Translations under genes and position numbers: made by a program
Notes under the pieces: model-generated
Database searches by the model: none
What the model saw: only the letters and a program-made list of their open reading frames with translations
Told to the model about the DNA's origin: nothing
Assembly: GCA_050744165.1 (NCBI GenBank)
Contig: JBOGGN010000440.1
Span: 1 to 13,389, forward strand
Reading direction: 5' to 3'
DNA from: JBOGGN01 sp050744165
GTDB lineage: Bacteria > Actinomycetota > Acidimicrobiia > Acidimicrobiales > Palsa-688
Length of the DNA: 13,389 bases
Shown here: positions 13,194 through 13,389 of the stretch, in pieces
Position numbering within the stretch: position 1 is the stretch's first letter
How the letters are laid out: every line of letters starts with the position of its first letter

Positions 13194-13389
13194 TCATCCC
13201 CCGAGCCCCCCGACAGACGGCAGCTGCGATTTGCAGGCGTCCATCGCCTGCTGCAACTGCGGCGAGCTCGACCCGACGCCGGAGTCGTGCACCTCGCTGC
13301 GTGAGAACGTCGGGTCGGGGAAGTTCGGCAGGCCATGGGTGCGGATGCACTGGGCCCAGTCCAACCACGCCTGCTGTTGGGTGGGGGAG
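13194..13389 (-). CDS. C-terminal part of a small secreted or lipoprotein-like protein (partial)
   Basis: The last 65 codons of a minus-strand gene that begins outside the window: QQQAWLDWAQCIRTHGLPNF, PDPTFS..., then SPQLQQAMDACKSQLPSVGG. It matches the 'ACMRSHGVPNFPDP' type of short exported protein that in actinobacteria often precedes a peptidoglycan-binding adaptor and ABC pair. Two cysteines (in AQCIR and DACKS) could form a disulfide. The signal peptide or lipobox would lie outside the window. Its stop is 49 bases from the adaptor start, consistent with one operon. The function is unknown; a role as an exporter-linked surface protein is inferred from position only. Confidence 0.7.
   Translation of the reverse strand, partial: SPTQQQAWLDWAQCIRTHGLPNFPDPTFSRSEVHDSGVGSSSPQLQQAMDACKSQLPSVGGLGG

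Noticed and set aside
1..13389. CRISPR array, rRNA or tRNA gene
   Set aside because: No regularly spaced repeats and no conserved RNA gene segments were seen on either strand by reading.

Overview
The window reads as a patchy accessory region of a high-GC Gram-positive bacterium, most likely an actinobacterium. The support is strong G/C preference at third codon positions, TetR, VapBC and DUF6994-type genes, a promoter that looks leaderless, and a MacA-like adaptor preceded by a small lipoprotein-like gene of actinobacterial style. I cannot place it to genus from the sequence alone.

Layout. 1-1260 is debris: the last 24 codons of a + strand gene, a broken unknown gene ending at 998, and a minus-strand fragment resembling the end of a MOSC domain. 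1269-1286 is a near-perfect palindrome of TetR-operator type. It precedes two small cysteine-containing ORFs (1321-1419 and 1422-1610) and a ClC chloride channel/transporter with CBS domains (1628-3361). A TetR-family regulator follows (3665-4291) and is the obvious candidate to bind the palindrome. 4292-4846 holds the tail of an IS3-family transposase inside otherwise unassignable sequence.

4847-7257 is the most interesting unit: two minus-strand tyrosine recombinases joined by an ATGA stop/start overlap, bounded by an inverted repeat (GGATCACACGTRTA, 14 bp with one mismatch) that lies a few bases outside the coding sequence at each end. It looks like a compact mobile element of about 2.4 kb carrying only its two recombinases. 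The second recombinase carries a frameshift.

7394-8041 is a VapBC toxin-antitoxin pair with an 8-bp inverted-repeat operator overlapping a -10-like TATACT seven bases before the antitoxin ATG; the toxin is frameshifted. Next come a frameshifted HEAT-repeat protein (8080-8782, minus), a P-loop kinase-like protein (8979-9548, minus), an ambiguous stretch (9549-10188), and a DUF6994-type protein (10189-10899, plus).

11042-13389 on the minus strand is an export operon: the end of a small secreted or lipoprotein gene, a MacA/HlyD-like adaptor with a peptidoglycan-binding domain, and an ABC ATPase whose motifs are spread over three frames. No permease gene follows, although one normally would.

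An overarching feature is that at least four recognisable genes (second recombinase, vapC, HEAT protein, ABC ATPase with two breaks) are interrupted by one- or two-base indels that leave every catalytic or family motif intact. This may be sequencing or assembly error, or recent decay of an accessory region; reads are needed to tell.
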